From the NCBI GenBank assembly GCA_900491605.1, contig UESW01004252.1, forward strand, positions 624,124-688,123: a stretch of 64,000 bases of DNA, in the 5' to 3' direction. The stretch comes from Calamus simplicifolius. Lineage: Eukaryota; Streptophyta; Magnoliopsida; Arecales; Arecaceae. The translations under genes were made by a program, and so were the position numbers. Under the pieces are notes generated by a model. It was not told the origin of the DNA. It saw only the letters and a program-made list of their open reading frames with translations, and searched no databases. Below are positions 1 through 10,956 of the stretch, in pieces (position 1 is the stretch's first letter; every line of letters starts with the position of its first letter).

Positions 1-282
1 TCATCCTGGCAAACACAAGGTACAAAACATTCACCGAGCTTCCACTATCAACAAGGATTCGGCTTACATCATAGTTGTTCAAATTAGGGATACAACTAGT
101 GCGTCATCATGGGGAGCTGTATCCCAGAATCATCATCGGAGAAGGAGAGCTCGCCGTCGCGCCTTCTTTGGCGCCGATCCTTCATCATCATTTCTGGGCT
201 CGATCCGCCGGCCTCCTCAATCATGTTGATGCGGCCGATCACGGCGGATTTGGAGGAGGAGGTGTGAAGCTCGGGCTGGCGG

Positions 283-1707
283 TCACCCCCTTGTCCTGGC
301 TCGGGCGCCCTCCTGAACTGGTTCAGTCGTCCCCGGAATCAGCCTCTCAATCTCATTCTTCAGCTGCCAGCATTCTTCAGTGTCGTGGCCGTGCTCCCGG
401 TGGTAGCGGCAGTACTTGGTGGGATCTCTCCGGGTCGGGTTCCCTCGGAGAGGCACTGGCCGGGGGAGCTGGCGCTCTATCTCCATGAGGATTTGCGCCC
501 GGGGCACAGTGGAGTGTAGCGATCGAATCGCCTAGGAGGACTCCGGGAGCGATTCCTTGGCGGCGGCGGAGGGACTCTTTGGCGGCGAGGCGGACTTGGC
601 CGACGGGCGGGACGGTGCCTGTCGGGGACTTTGGGCTCCTTCTTCTTCGCCTGCTCAGCGCGGGCAATCTCCGCGATTCTTCGACCCTGGCGTACTTGTC
701 CGCCAGGGCCATCATATCAGAGAGGCGGGGGGTAGCTGACCTCCATTGCAGGTAGAAGTCGCTCTCCTTCGAAACTCCCCCGCTAGGGCGGACATGGCCA
801 CCTCATGATTAAGGTGGTCCACCTCCAACATGGCCTTGTTGAAACGGCCAAGGTAATTCTCAAGGACTCCCCCTCTCTCTGCTTGACTTCGGAGAGGGAG
901 TCGGATCTTCGTCGGTGGCGGCGGCTGCTGACGAACTGGCCAATAAAAAGGTGGCTCAGCTCGTCAAATGAATCAACGGAACCTGGTTTCAAGGCGTTGA
1001 ACCAGGTTCGGCGATCCTCTGAGGGTGGAGGGGAAAGGCGCGGCAGAGGACGCATCAGATGCTCCGGAAACATCATTATTGACCGGAAGCTGCTGAGATG
1101 GTCATCCGGGTCAGAAGAGCCGTGATAGGGCTCGACGGCGGTAGCTTGACATGGGAGGGAATCACTTCCTCCATGATCCCTTAGAGAAAGGGATGCCCTG
1201 CTCCGCCTTGGGCTGGGGCGGATGGGCCTGCTTGGCGGCGTCCAGCTCCTGACGCATCTCCTGGATCTGTCGGATCTCCTCTTCGCCGTCAGAGGAGGAG
1301 CTGGGCGGAGAATCGCAAGGAGGGTCGAATCATGGCGAGAGGTCACCGGGAGAGGGATCGGGCCCCGAGATCTGGGAGGATCCCTGTTGCAGCCCCTCGC
1401 GGGACTGGTTTGTCCCCTCTGGGTCGGTGTGGGGGTCCGCGATCCATGCGGGCCAGAAGAGGAGGTGGCCGGGAAGAAGGAACCGCCTCCTCAGGAAGGT
1501 GGAGCAGGGGAGCTGCAAGGCGCTCTGAACCAGGTGGGTAGGGCCTGGACCTGCTGGACCAGTGTGGCAACTGGTCCTGGGTCACCGGGATGGCAGGCGG
1601 TGACGGGGTCTCAACTGGCGGCAGGTTGCGCGCCGCGTTGCTCGTCGGATCAGGCTTTGGGAGCGACCTGGTCTTGGCTTCAGAGGTTGCTCTTTCCGGT
1701 TGGCCAT
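283..1707 (-). pseudogene. gypsy gag, frameshifted
   Basis: Gag would form the particle that packages the element RNA. The likely start is the Met of MANRKEQPLKP at 1707, after the leader. The gag core sits near 780-1150 (TWFNALKPGS, then SFDELSHLFIGQF), and the Cys/His block HREHGHDTEECWQLKNEIE near 390-460. No single frame spans the gene: the core, the middle part (about 377-715) and the Cys/His block (283-507) lie in different frames, so at least two indels have broken it. GC content is much higher than in the neighbouring elements. It continues towards pol beyond the window. Confidence 0.72.
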
Positions 1708-1770
1708 TGGAGAGGTTCTCTCCGGATTTAGATCCTTATCTCCTTTTTCAAGTTTTAATGGGACTTGAGG

Positions 1771-1788
1771 CCCTTCCTCTAGCGCCAA
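1771..1788 (-). promoter_or_regulatory. primer-binding site of the Tat-like element
   Basis: Two bases after the LTR end the minus strand reads TTGGCGCTAGAGGAAGGG. A TGGCGC-type PBS next to the LTR is usual in Tat/Athila gypsy elements. It would bind the 3' end of a host tRNA to start reverse transcription. Confidence 0.65.
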
Positions 1789-2019
1789 TCTGTTGCCGCC
1801 GGGATCCGTCCTCCGACTCGGGCGGTCGGTCTCCTGAGGGCTTCCTCCTGGGCGGACCTGCACAGAAGTCCTCACGCGAGAGGCGTTGGGGGTGGCCCTC
1901 CGCGGAAGACCCTCCGACGCTCAAGTCAGTGGGGATCGACGATCAACAGAAATGGGAGAAGGATCTCTCTGGGGAGTCCCTCCAGGGGTGGCCAATCGGG
2001 AGCTCTAGGGAGCGCCGAT

Positions 2020-2045
2020 GAGAGAGAGAGAGAGAGAGTGAGAGT
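2020..2045. repeat. (GA)n microsatellite
   Basis: An uninterrupted GA run with a slightly degenerate end, inside the transcribed part of the LTR just downstream of the TATA box. Confidence 0.9.
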
Positions 2046-2085
2046 GGGCTGTGCGCGCGTACCTGAGAGAATCTGGGAGTGTCCA

Positions 2086-2093
2086 TATTTATA
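2086..2093 (-). promoter_or_regulatory. LTR TATA box
   Basis: TATAAATA on the minus strand, inside CTATAAATATGGAC. It lies between the hairpin array (upstream on this strand) and the PBS, which is where an LTR promoter should be. Confidence 0.65.
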
Positions 2094-2379
2094 GGCAATC
2101 ACCTGGATCTTGAGCGCCTTCTGGAAGGTTCGAAGGTTGTTGGGATACGGAGATGATTCGAATCAAGCTGTTGTAAGGCCGGTGGGATCCGTATCTTGTT
2201 CGTTGAAGGATCGACGGCTGGGAAAGCTCTCTGATGGCCTGAGATCTGATGAGCGCGTAGGTCCTAGGCCGTTATTGTAGGTTCTAGATCACTCCTCGAT
2301 ATGATTCTTTGTTTGGGATTCTGTTACGCTAGGCCTGGGCTCTCCCGCGTCGGGTTCCACGGAGGTATATGTCGAGCCA

Positions 2380-2810
2380 TGGATTGCTCGGGGGTTGCTC
2401 GGGGGAACCGAGCTATGAGTTGCTCGGGGAAGCCGAGCTATGGGTTGCTCGGGAAAGCCGAGCTATGAGTTCGCTCGGGGAAGTCGAACTATGAATTGCT
2501 CGGGAGAACCGAGCTATGGGTTACTCGGGGCAGCCGAACTATGAGTCGCTCGGGAGAGCCGAGCTATGGATAGCTCGGGAGGAACCGAGCTACGGGTTGC
2601 TCAGGGCAGTCGAGCTAGGGGTTGCTCGGGAGAATCGAGCTATGGGTAGCTCGGGAGGAACCGAGCTACGGGCTTGCTCGGGGAAGCCGAGCTAAGGGTT
2701 TCTCGGGAGAACCGGGCTATGAATGGCTCGGAGGGATCGGCTCGGGGGAACCGAGCTATGGATCGCTCAGAAAAACCGAGCTAAGGGTAGCTCGGGGGGA
2801 TGGGGTTGAT
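2380..2810 (-). repeat. tandem array of hairpin units in U3
   Basis: About 16 imperfect copies of a roughly 25-27-bp unit. Each unit is a short inverted repeat such as GCTCGGGGAAGCCGAGC followed by TATGGGT or a variant. The stems (GCTCGG/CCGAGC) are better kept than the loop. The array fills most of U3 upstream of the TATA box. Confidence 0.9.
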
Positions 2811-2833
2811 CTTAGTCCTTCGCACGGTTATCA

Positions 2834-3712
2834 ACGCAATAGCGATTTATCCCTCAATAGTATATGTGCAAGTCCCTGCTTATACATGCATGAAGACCAT
2901 TTCATCCAGCAATAATAATAATAATTGTATATTATGTACATGAATTGATGACAATACAATGATAACCTAGTATGTTAATAAATCCATTTTCATGTCATTC
3001 TCGCTCGCATGTTTCATCATGCATTCATCAGAATCGTATGCAGCACTAACTTTATGGATCCATGTGACCTCAGTTAATCTATCGGACAAAAGAGATAGGT
3101 GTGAGAAAGCATGCGAACGGGGTCCCTGGATAACTACTTTCAATAGAATGAACTTCTTTCATTGTTCTACGCACGTTATCATATACCCATGAGCTTAAAA
3201 TTTGTCAGAAGGGTGGTGCATTGGAAAGATCTTATGTATTTAGTTTTATATTATTTATATATTAGAAAGATCTTAAATATTTATATAATCAAAAAAATTA
3301 AATAATATCTTTAACTATTTTCTTTTGGAAAGATTATAGTAGTAGACGAAGCCCTACATGTAGTCTATGTGGATTAGCAGATATTAGAGCAAGGTTTATT
3401 TCAAGCTGATCGTGAGCGGATTGTTATGTTTGATGCTAAGAAGCTAGGGTGAAATAATACTTGGAAGTCCTACATTGCTATGATACAAATTAGAAAAAAA
3501 GAAAAGTGAAGTGCAATAAATTAGATAACAATATGTTCGCAAGATGAATTTATTTTTTCTATTTTAATGAGAAAAAGCATTGGGAGATGCACTCCCATTC
3601 TTTCAAATATTTGCAAGTTGATGAGAATGAAACCTGCATTCTCTGAGGTACCCTTAATTCTAGAAAGAGGATCATTTCTTCATTGGAGCTAAGACAAATG
3701 CATCTTTTCTTG
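2834..3712. other. AT-rich stretch, no gene seen
   Basis: Between the gypsy LTR and the next element there are only short ORFs with no recognisable motif and a short TAA run near 2910. I see no repeat boundary here. Confidence 0.6.
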
Positions 3713-4512
3713 TTGGGCATTCGGGTTGGGCCTCGATTGATTGAGTTAACCCGATCAAAGAGTTTGAGATAAATTTAAATGTGAGATCACTTGCCTACTG
3801 TTTGAGAGAGGTAAAGATAAGATTTAATAAACCCACGGGTGGGGTTTTGTTAAAAAGCATTATTTTGAAAATTGGGTCGAACCGGCCGATTCAATCAAAA
3901 ATCGGTCATTAGTTCGGTCTGATTTTATTATTAAGTTAACTTTTATATGATCTAGTGAAAACCAAAAAACTCATGACCGAATTTCGAACCAATCCAATCT
4001 GATTTTTAAATTTTTAAATTTTTTTTTAAATTATATTTATATTTTATATTATTAAATTAAAATTAATTATAATATTATTCGGTTCAATCAAATCGGTTTA
4101 TCCGATCGAACTGATTGACCTATGACCTAAATGCTAAGCCGATTCGTTGTTCGGTCCATTTTTTTAAACATTGTTAAAGAGTTTCGTATATAGGAACTCT
4201 TATTAAATAATGTATAAATAGCTAAATCCTCTTTGGGATGCGCAACAAATAATTTAAGAGAAAAAACAGAGGATAAGGATATGAGCGAGAGAGATTTGTC
4301 CATAGCATTTGATGATTTAAAGGCTTTTATATATTGAAATAAAGAATTTGCTCACGAAAATCAATCTACCATGAAGTTTTGATCAAAGATTTTCAAAAGA
4401 GCTTTAAAAGGGAAGAGGTGCATAAAATTTCATTAAAAATTTAAAATTTTCATTTTAAGTTCTTGAGATATGCGTGCCATGAACATTCATGCTTCTATTA
4501 CATTATTCTTCA
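3713..4512 (+). repeat. probable 5' LTR of a decayed copia element
   Basis: Starts TGTTGGGCATTCGGG and ends ...TTCTTCA. It is followed at 4513 by TTAGTATTAGAGCC, a decayed copy of the usual TTGGTATCAGAGCC primer-binding site. A TATA box (TATAAATA) lies at 4213-4220. A MITE (3858-4173) sits inside it. No second LTR was found, so the left boundary is tentative. Confidence 0.55.
3858..4173. mobile_element. hAT-like MITE, 316 bp
   Basis: The ends form an imperfect inverted repeat: CATTATTTTGAAAATTGGG on the left; the complement of the right end reads CAATGTTTAAAAAAATGGAC. It is flanked by 8-bp near-identical direct repeats, TTAAAAAG (3850-3857) and TTAAAGAG (4174-4181), the target length of hAT elements. 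The interior is AT-rich with several CGGTTC/GAACCG words. It has no coding capacity. Confidence 0.7.
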
Positions 4513-7500
4513 TTAGTATTAGAGCCATAGCTAAGTATTTTCTTGTTAAATTTTGTTGTACCTCTTAAGTACCTAAATGATGTCTATAATCTTGATTAAT
4601 CTATTGGCTTGTTTCTATACTAGATTTTTTTTTTTTTTTTTTTGTATTTGCATAAGCATAGTAATTGAATTTATTTGAAATAGCCGTATTGCACCATTAA
4701 TTTTTGATATGATATGGACATCATGTAGATTCTAGAAGACATAAACATGGTTTTAAAACCCACACATTTCATTGAATTTATCTATTATATACAAAGTTTT
4801 TCTCACTGTAATGTATATGTGGTTAGAAAGATTGTTGAAAGAGCTTTTCATCCGTATTTTTGTTGCTTGAATCGGATTCATGCGCAGAAAGATATGAATT
4901 TTGAGATTTGAAGTGAATAATAATACTGAAAAAATAAAAAAAATTTAATGTCATATACCCGCTCGAGCCATGCCGAGCTACGCCCGTGCACTGGGCCACA
5001 TGCTGAGTCGGGCCCGCGTGCTTGCTAGGCTACGAAATGAAGCCGGCCCGCTTTTGTGGGCTTGTGACAACAAAAATTAGGGGATTTCTTCGGCCGTGCC
5101 CGATTGGCTACGAAATTTCTTTCCTTTTTTTTATAAAAAAATTCAGAAAAAGAGAAAAAAATATGAAAAAAGTCTGAATTTTTTTAAAAAAAGTATGTTA
5201 GGTGATGAATTCTTGCTCTATAATTAGTTAGTTTATAGATATACTTAATTAATTTATATGCATGAGAAATTATTCATCTAGTTGGAGTTTTATACGTAGG
5301 ATAAATTTTCTAAACACATATTTTTTTGCATATAATTAATTAAATGAAGGTAATTAAAATATTTGTTGTGCAATGTGGTTATTCATAATACGATTTTTTT
5401 GTCTTTTACATACCTATGTTTAATAGTCGTTAGGTCATTTAATTATTGATGCAAAAGTTATATAATTATTCTTATTTTATGATTAGAGATATAGTAGCCT
5501 CTAAAAAAATTGTGACTGACCTAAATAAAGGAGAAAAACTGGACAGTGATAACTATGATATATAACATTATAAAATTTAGTACGATGGACATGCAAGAGG
5601 TTATTGAAATCCTAGCCTATATTATGCAAGGGCTTATAGAGGATAGTGGTACTTTGATATTGCTGAGAACTCAAGACCTATCAGAATTAGTTAGAAATGG
5701 ATTATATTGCTTGAATCTCGTTAACGAGTAGCATGCAGAATGACTTTCTTTGTGAGTTTGGACAGTACCCAACTATATTTAACATGTAGGAAGCACTTGA
5801 AACCATGTTTGATGCTACTTCTGCCACAAGATTACATAGCCTGATATTATTATTTGATGGTTACCAAAAGCATGCCAATCATAGTATGAAACAGCACTAA
5901 GGTAATGTTAATCATGATTAAAGAATTGTTGGCTGTTGAAAATAAATATGACAAATGAGTAGCAAGTTCAAGTATGATCTCTCTCTAGTTCTTGGGAGCT
6001 TATGAAAGTTAGTATGATATATAATGAGAGTGTTAAAACTTTGAAGGATATTGCTCATCATTTGAAGATCAAAGAGTAGCGTCTTGAGGCTCCTTAGGCT
6101 TCCAATAATTTTACTGTTGAATTAGACTCTCTATCTTAGAGCCACTGAATCTCTCCTTTTGTGGATTATAAACTCATAAGAAATAGGACTTGTAGCAAAA
6201 AAATGGGTAGAGTTTGTGGAGTACCATTAGCTTTCAACTGAAAGTAGAAAAGTCTATATAGAAAATAATTCTAGTATGGATGTGCTAAGCATTGGCACCA
6301 TCAAACTGGCCGTATGGGAAGACTTGGTACTATCAAAATTGTCATATGGAAAGGATGCTTATTGTAACTCCATGATGTATTTCATATTCTAGGGATTTGG
6401 TGGAACTTATTTTTCATCCTTGCTATGCTTCGTTTAGGCTTTAGAATGGACTTCGAGAATAATGTAGTTAAAATTTATTTCAGTACCAAAAAATCCTGAA
6501 AATGCCAATTTTGATAATATATCTGCTTGCATATTTTCTGTATGGAGAATAGCTTGGATCTCAAATTATTGAGAAGTACTTAAAGCTTTAACTTTTTTAA
6601 ATATTTAATCAAATAAGGCTCCTTGACTTCAAATGTCCGTTGAACCTGATTTGCCACACTAACTGTGAATCACCATACACTTTAACATATAATTATACTC
6701 CAAAGTCTTTGGATAATTTGAGTCCTATGATTAATGCTTTATACTTAGCTTCATTGTTAGAAGTTTTAAATTCAAATATCAAGGCATAAGGTACTTCCAT
6801 CCGATTTAGACTCATAAGGAGTATTCCTACTCCACTCCCTAACTAATAAGATGATCCATCTATGAAGATTTTCTAAATCAAGTTGCTCAATTCCTTCTAA
6901 CTTTCTTCTCTTGTATTTCTACTAAATGTTACTTCCACAACATAATTAGCCAATATCAAATTCACTAAGTTCCACCGGCCATTTGATCAATCAACTAGAA
7001 TATCAAGTTTATGAAGAAGTTATCTCTAAGGTTGATAAGTTAACACAAGTATAGTATAAGCTTGAAAATAAGATAATAATTTTCTAGCAAAAGAATCAAA
7101 TTATAAGAAAACTTTTTAGCTTTATTATATTTTGTTTCAACATCTTTAAGCACTCTTCTTATATAGTCGATGGGCTTTTATTGACCATCTTCTCCTCTTA
7201 CAAGTATTAAGTTTACAGCTTGTTCTGAATAACTAGATACAACTTAATTCCTATCCATTATGAGGATTAGAAAGCTTTAAACAATAGCATTATATGGATT
7301 AGAAAGCTTTAAACGACATGTAAATGAGATTGAGAATTAGTTAGACAAAAGAGTTAAAACTCTAAAAACTGACCGAGATGCGAGAGTATCTATCAAAACA
7401 ATTTAAAAAATTTAATGAAAAAAAGGAATTACCATTAGTTGATGATTTCTAGAACTCCACAATAAAATAGAGTGATAGATAGGAGGAATCAAATCTTGCA

Positions 7501-9428
7501 TGACATAGTTAGGTTGATAATAGTATAAGCAAATTTGTTAATCTTCTACTGGGGAGATGCATTATCTACTACTGCCTATGTACATAACCATTTGCTATCA
7601 AAATTAGTGCTCTCTATCCTATATGAATTGGCAATAAGCCAAATTTGAGCAATTTGTGCAATTTTGTGCCCAAGGGGATTGGTAACCTATGTAAATAATG
7701 TTTCTCATAAGTATAGGAAGTTAGACCTTCAGACTAAGAAGTATATCATTATAAGATATCCTAAACACTCTGAAGGATATGTATTCATTAGAAAGCAGCC
7801 GAGTGGAAGTGTAATTGAGATGGAGTCATGAGATGTGGATTTTCTAAAGGAGGATTTCTCTAGCTAGAGTGAGATACATAGTGCAATTGAGTTTTATGAG
7901 ATGGTAGATCCTAACATAATCATCTTCAAACAGTCAGTGATGGAATAGGAAAATGTTCTTGATCCTTTTGAGAATAGTGGGAGTTATATACCATCTGAAA
8001 GATTGATTCCATTAGATCATGACTTGGACAAGCCTCAATTGCTCAAGAATGCACCTGGAAACATCCGTTATCATCACTTTGAGGGGGAAGCTTTCATGGT
8101 GACTTTGCATGATGATGATAGCCCAAGGATGCTTTGAGGAGCTCTATCATCCGCTACTAGTAATGTAAGATCATCAGAAATAAATGAGTTTTAAAGTCAA
8201 GTGTAAAGAAAATGGTTCCATCAAGAGATACAAGGCTTGCTTAGTATCCAAAAGATATATTGGCAAGAAAGAATAGACTATGAGCAAACTTTTTCATGAG
8301 TGGTGAGGTTTCTCTCAACACGTCTGATACCAGCAATAGTCACACATTTGGGTTTAGAACTTAACTAAATGGATGTTAATATGGCTTTTCTCAATGGAAA
8401 GCTGGATGACAAGATCTATATTGATTAACCAATTGGCTTCATTGTAGATGAACAAGATAGCATAGAGTTTGTAAGCTTCATAGATCCATCTATGGACTCA
8501 AGTAATTATCCAAACATGAGTATCTAAGATTTCATCAAGCCATCATTGATGATTGATTTACAATGATCTAAAACAATCATTGTGTGTACATCAAACCATC
8601 AAAGGAAAGTTTTGCTATCTTATCTTTGTATGTTGATAACATATTACTAATTGGAAGTGACAAGGAGAGAATTGTTGCCATTTAGGTGCGGTTGTCCTTA
8701 AATTTTGAGATGAAGGATATAGGTAAAGCAAATTATATGGTTGGAGTTAAGATCTTAATAGATTGTTCAAAAACATTTTTGGCATTATCACATAAGCCAT
8801 ATCTAAAGAAAGTTCTTAAACGGTTTCAAATGCACAATTACAAACCCATTAATACTCTTATCACTACATGTAAAAATTTAAGCTTTAATAATTGCCCTAA
8901 AACTCTTGAAGAGAAGAAGAAGATGAGCTACATCTTATATGCCAGTGCAGTTGATAGCCTAATGTAGACTATGATTTGTACTCGACCAAATATTTGTTAT
9001 GTTATGGCTTAGTCAGTTGATATTAGTCAAATCTTAGGATTGTGTACTGAAAAGAAATCAAATGATCCTTCGGTATCTCAAGGGTACTTTAGATTACATG
9101 TTTAATTGTTATCAAGGATCAAACTTATGCATAGTAAGTTATAATGATGCGAATTAGGAAGGTGACCTATATAAGCATAAATCGATCTCATGTTATACAT
9201 TCTTGTTAAATCATGGCACTATTTCTTGGAGTAGCAAGAGCGAAACCGATGTAGCTACGTTTATTATGGAGGCAGAATTTGTAGCATATTTTGTAGCCAT
9301 TGAGGAAGTAGTTTAGTTGATGAGGTTCTTGTTGGACATTGGAGTTGTCACCCAAGTTTATGATCCAATGACAATTCATTGTGATAGTATGATAGCACTT
9401 GCATGTAGAAACAATACAACAAATATTA
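4513..9428 (+). pseudogene. decayed Ty1/copia gag-pol
   Basis: A gag-like stretch lies near 5500-6000. After a foreign fragment (6480-7270) the end of integrase appears near 7560-7860, then reverse transcriptase from about 8230. The RT keeps KDIGKANYMVGVKI and, further on, RFQMHNYKPINT (8700-8870), and RNase H keeps TIHCDSMIALA (near 9370). Stops and frameshifts are frequent throughout, so nothing here can be translated as a whole. The element ends abruptly near 9428, where CACTA-like repeats begin. 4950-5110 is a GC-richer patch with GCCCG words in the 5' leader. Confidence 0.75.
6480..7270 (-). pseudogene. Ty3/gypsy (Tat-type) RT-RNase H fragment inside the copia element
   Basis: On the minus strand the region reads as the RNase H tail of a gypsy RT (SYFQAYTILVLTYQP near 7060), then a second RNase H with GVGILL, FKTSNNEAKYKALIIGL and DSQLV (6850-6640) and ENMQAD near 6520. 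The order RT-RNase H then an extra RNase H is typical of the Tat lineage. It is opposite in strand to the surrounding copia pol, so it is an insertion or rearranged piece. Stops are frequent. Edges are approximate. Confidence 0.7.
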
Positions 9429-9429
9429 G

Positions 9430-10045
9430 CTATTCCGACGCTAAAAATGTCATTTTTCAATGCTTAAAAGCGTCGAAAAATATCATTCTGATGCTTCTGC
9501 AAGCATCGGGATAGCGGGAGTAGAGACAAAAAATTTCAATGTTTTTAAAAATCATCAGAATGTGCCGACACTTTAAAGCATCGGCACTTTAAAGCATCGG
9601 CAATTTTTTATCATGCTGACGCTTTAAAGCATCGACAAGATCAAATTATCCTGACACTTTTTGAAAGTATCGGGATGAGCTTTTGATCATGCTAGTCCCG
9701 ATGCTTTTACAAAGCATTGGGACTTTCGATTTTAGAGCATCAGGACTTTCGATTTTAGAGTGGACTTCAATATCAAAGACGTGGCATTAGCTTTAAAGCA
9801 TTGATATTTTTTTTTTTTTTTTTGGTACAAAAGGGGGAAGGAGGGCAATGCCAACCCGTAGCTAGGTCCCATGCGGCTCCGTTTCCTGCCAGGGTATGTT
9901 CCATGCATGGCAGCCGTTTCCTGTCCGAAGACGAGTTGGTCAACCTGACCGTGGAGAAGGCCCTGACCACCAGGCCACCGCTTAAGCGATAAGCATTGAT
10001 ACTTCAATATCAAAGACGTGACATTGGCTTAAGCTAGCAACACTT
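9430..10045. repeat. CACTA-like subterminal repeat block
   Basis: Dense short motifs of the form CGACGCTTTAAAGC...GCATCGG in both orientations (for example around 9570-9640), like the subterminal repeats of CACTA transposons. A 30-bp stretch starting ACTTCAATATCAAAGACGTG at 9766 recurs at 10001. Neither a CACTA terminus nor a 3-bp target duplication was found, so the class is inferred from motif style. A SINE interrupts the block. Confidence 0.5.
9807..9990 (-). mobile_element. tRNA-derived SINE
   Basis: On the minus strand the element starts near 9990 and ends in a long poly-A (poly-T at 9807-9823 on the plus strand). Near its 5' end it has GGCCTGGTGG, close to a pol III A box, and GGTTGACCAAC where a B box is expected. 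It is flanked by an 11-bp perfect direct repeat, AAGCATTGATA (9796-9806 and 9991-10001). The flanks also carry an older tandem repeat, so part of that match could predate the insertion. It has no coding capacity. Confidence 0.8.
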
Positions 10046-10188
10046 CGTTAACAAAAAGTTTACAATAAATAAATAAAATAAATAAAACATATATAAATTT
10101 AAAATTGAGTACAATGAAGGCACGACACCCAATTTACTCCTCAAAGCACAAGTGGAAGTATATTATATTCTTCCCAAAATGCCCTCGC

Positions 10189-10660
10189 CTATTCCTTCGA
10201 GGCCCGGCTGTTCTGAAACCAGACCTCCATCGGCATCAGCTTCACCTTTGCAGCCAACTCCTCCTTTCTCGCTCTGAGACAAATTAACAAACATCATTAG
10301 TTAAACAAAATGACAAACTCCATTAATCCTAACATCAGCATTAATTAATTTCATTAACTCATTCAGTTGATAAAGAGAGGCGAGAGCTTCACGGGGATAG
10401 AATGGTTTGGAGTGATATTTTGGGAAAAAATATAAAGCAAAGGCCTCTTCTCTTACATGTCTAAGGATGCAGTTTTTCCTGAATGCCTCTTGCAATATCT
10501 TGGCCTGTTCTTCGGAAAGCCGGAGCTGGGGTTCCTTTTTCTACGTCCCCACTATCATCCTCCTCCTCCTTTTCCTTATCCTCGCCAACGGGTGGCTGGT
10601 TTATGTCCAACGCCCTCACCTTGCGATTTCCTTTCTTTTCCTTCACAACATAAAGAAGAA
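10189..10660 (-). pseudogene. HD-Zip homeobox gene fragment, two exons and an intron
   Basis: Exon 1 (about 10660-10457) encodes an acidic stretch with RALDINQPP and EEEDDSGDV, then homeodomain helix 1, LRLSEEQAKILQEAF, one frame away: a 1-nt indel sits in the AAAAA run near 10535. A clean donor (CAT/GTAAGAG, 10456) and acceptor (TTTGTCTCAG, ending 10274) bound an intron. Exon 2 (10273-10189) encodes KEELAAKVKLMPMEVWFQN, helix 3 of the homeodomain. It stops at SRASKE, so the leucine zipper is missing. The style is that of HD-Zip II proteins. The retained intron shows that it is a genomic copy, not a retrocopy. Confidence 0.75.
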
Positions 10661-10788
10661 TAAGGTGTAGAGATATCCAAAATGCCTGCTCTATACTTCT
10701 AATTCAACTACCCTTAAACAACAAACCCAAAGTTTAATTGATCTGAGACAAGGGGCTGAAAATAGGAGATAAAACAACAAAACCAATG

Positions 10789-10926
10789 TCATACCATCAT
10801 TTCATCAAACACTCTACATGCATCCTTGATGCAATGGTACCTCGAATAAGTCGTGATGAGTGCATTCCCTATGAAGGTATCAGAACTGAAGCCAGACTTG
10901 AACGCCAAAGCATGCAGCTGCGGTCC
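10789..10926 (-). pseudogene. PPR protein fragment
   Basis: 46 codons read GPQLHALAFKSGF, then DTFIGNALITTYSR, then DACRVFDEM, the classic plant PLS-type pentatricopeptide signature. PPR proteins bind organellar RNA. The frame is cut at both sides: on its upstream side (10927 onwards) the sequence switches within a few codons to gypsy reverse transcriptase, and downstream it ends in TGA at 10789-10791. Less than two PPR units remain, so it cannot function. Confidence 0.8.
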
Positions 10927-10956
10927 AGATTCCTAACTTGGTAATAGCCGCTCTTA

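Larger units (their letters stand above)
1..2833 (-). mobile_element. Ty3/gypsy (Tat-like) retrotransposon, 5' part, cut by the window edge
   Basis: Read on the minus strand, the element starts with an LTR (2833 down to 1791), then a primer-binding site, then a gag region that runs off the left edge. Gag shows the conserved block ending in TWFNALKPGS, followed by SFDELSHLFIGQF and then SSRRHRRRSDSL, and further on a Cys/His block starting YCRYHREHGHDTEEC. These match Tat-lineage Ty3/gypsy gags. Only the 5' end is visible, so pol, the second LTR and the target duplication cannot be checked. The lineage is inferred from gag and PBS type. Confidence 0.8.
1791..2833 (-). repeat. 5' LTR of the Tat-like gypsy element
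   Basis: On the plus strand it reads TGTTGCCGCC...GGTTATCA, so on the element strand it has the usual TG...CA termini (TGATAACC to GGCAACA). The right end is set by the TG/CA convention because the partner LTR lies outside the window. The 3' end (1791) is firm because the PBS follows at once. U3 holds a hairpin array (2380-2810), a TATA box lies at 2086-2093, and R-U5 would be about 1791-2060. Confidence 0.72.

Noticed and set aside
75..1731. Plus-strand ORFs across the first element
   Set aside because: The minus strand has recognisable gag motifs; the plus frames have none and owe their length to high GC.
2380..2810. Regular repeats with spacers that look like a CRISPR array
   Set aside because: The units are imperfect, the loops are not spacer-like, there is no cas gene, and the position inside a plant LTR explains them.
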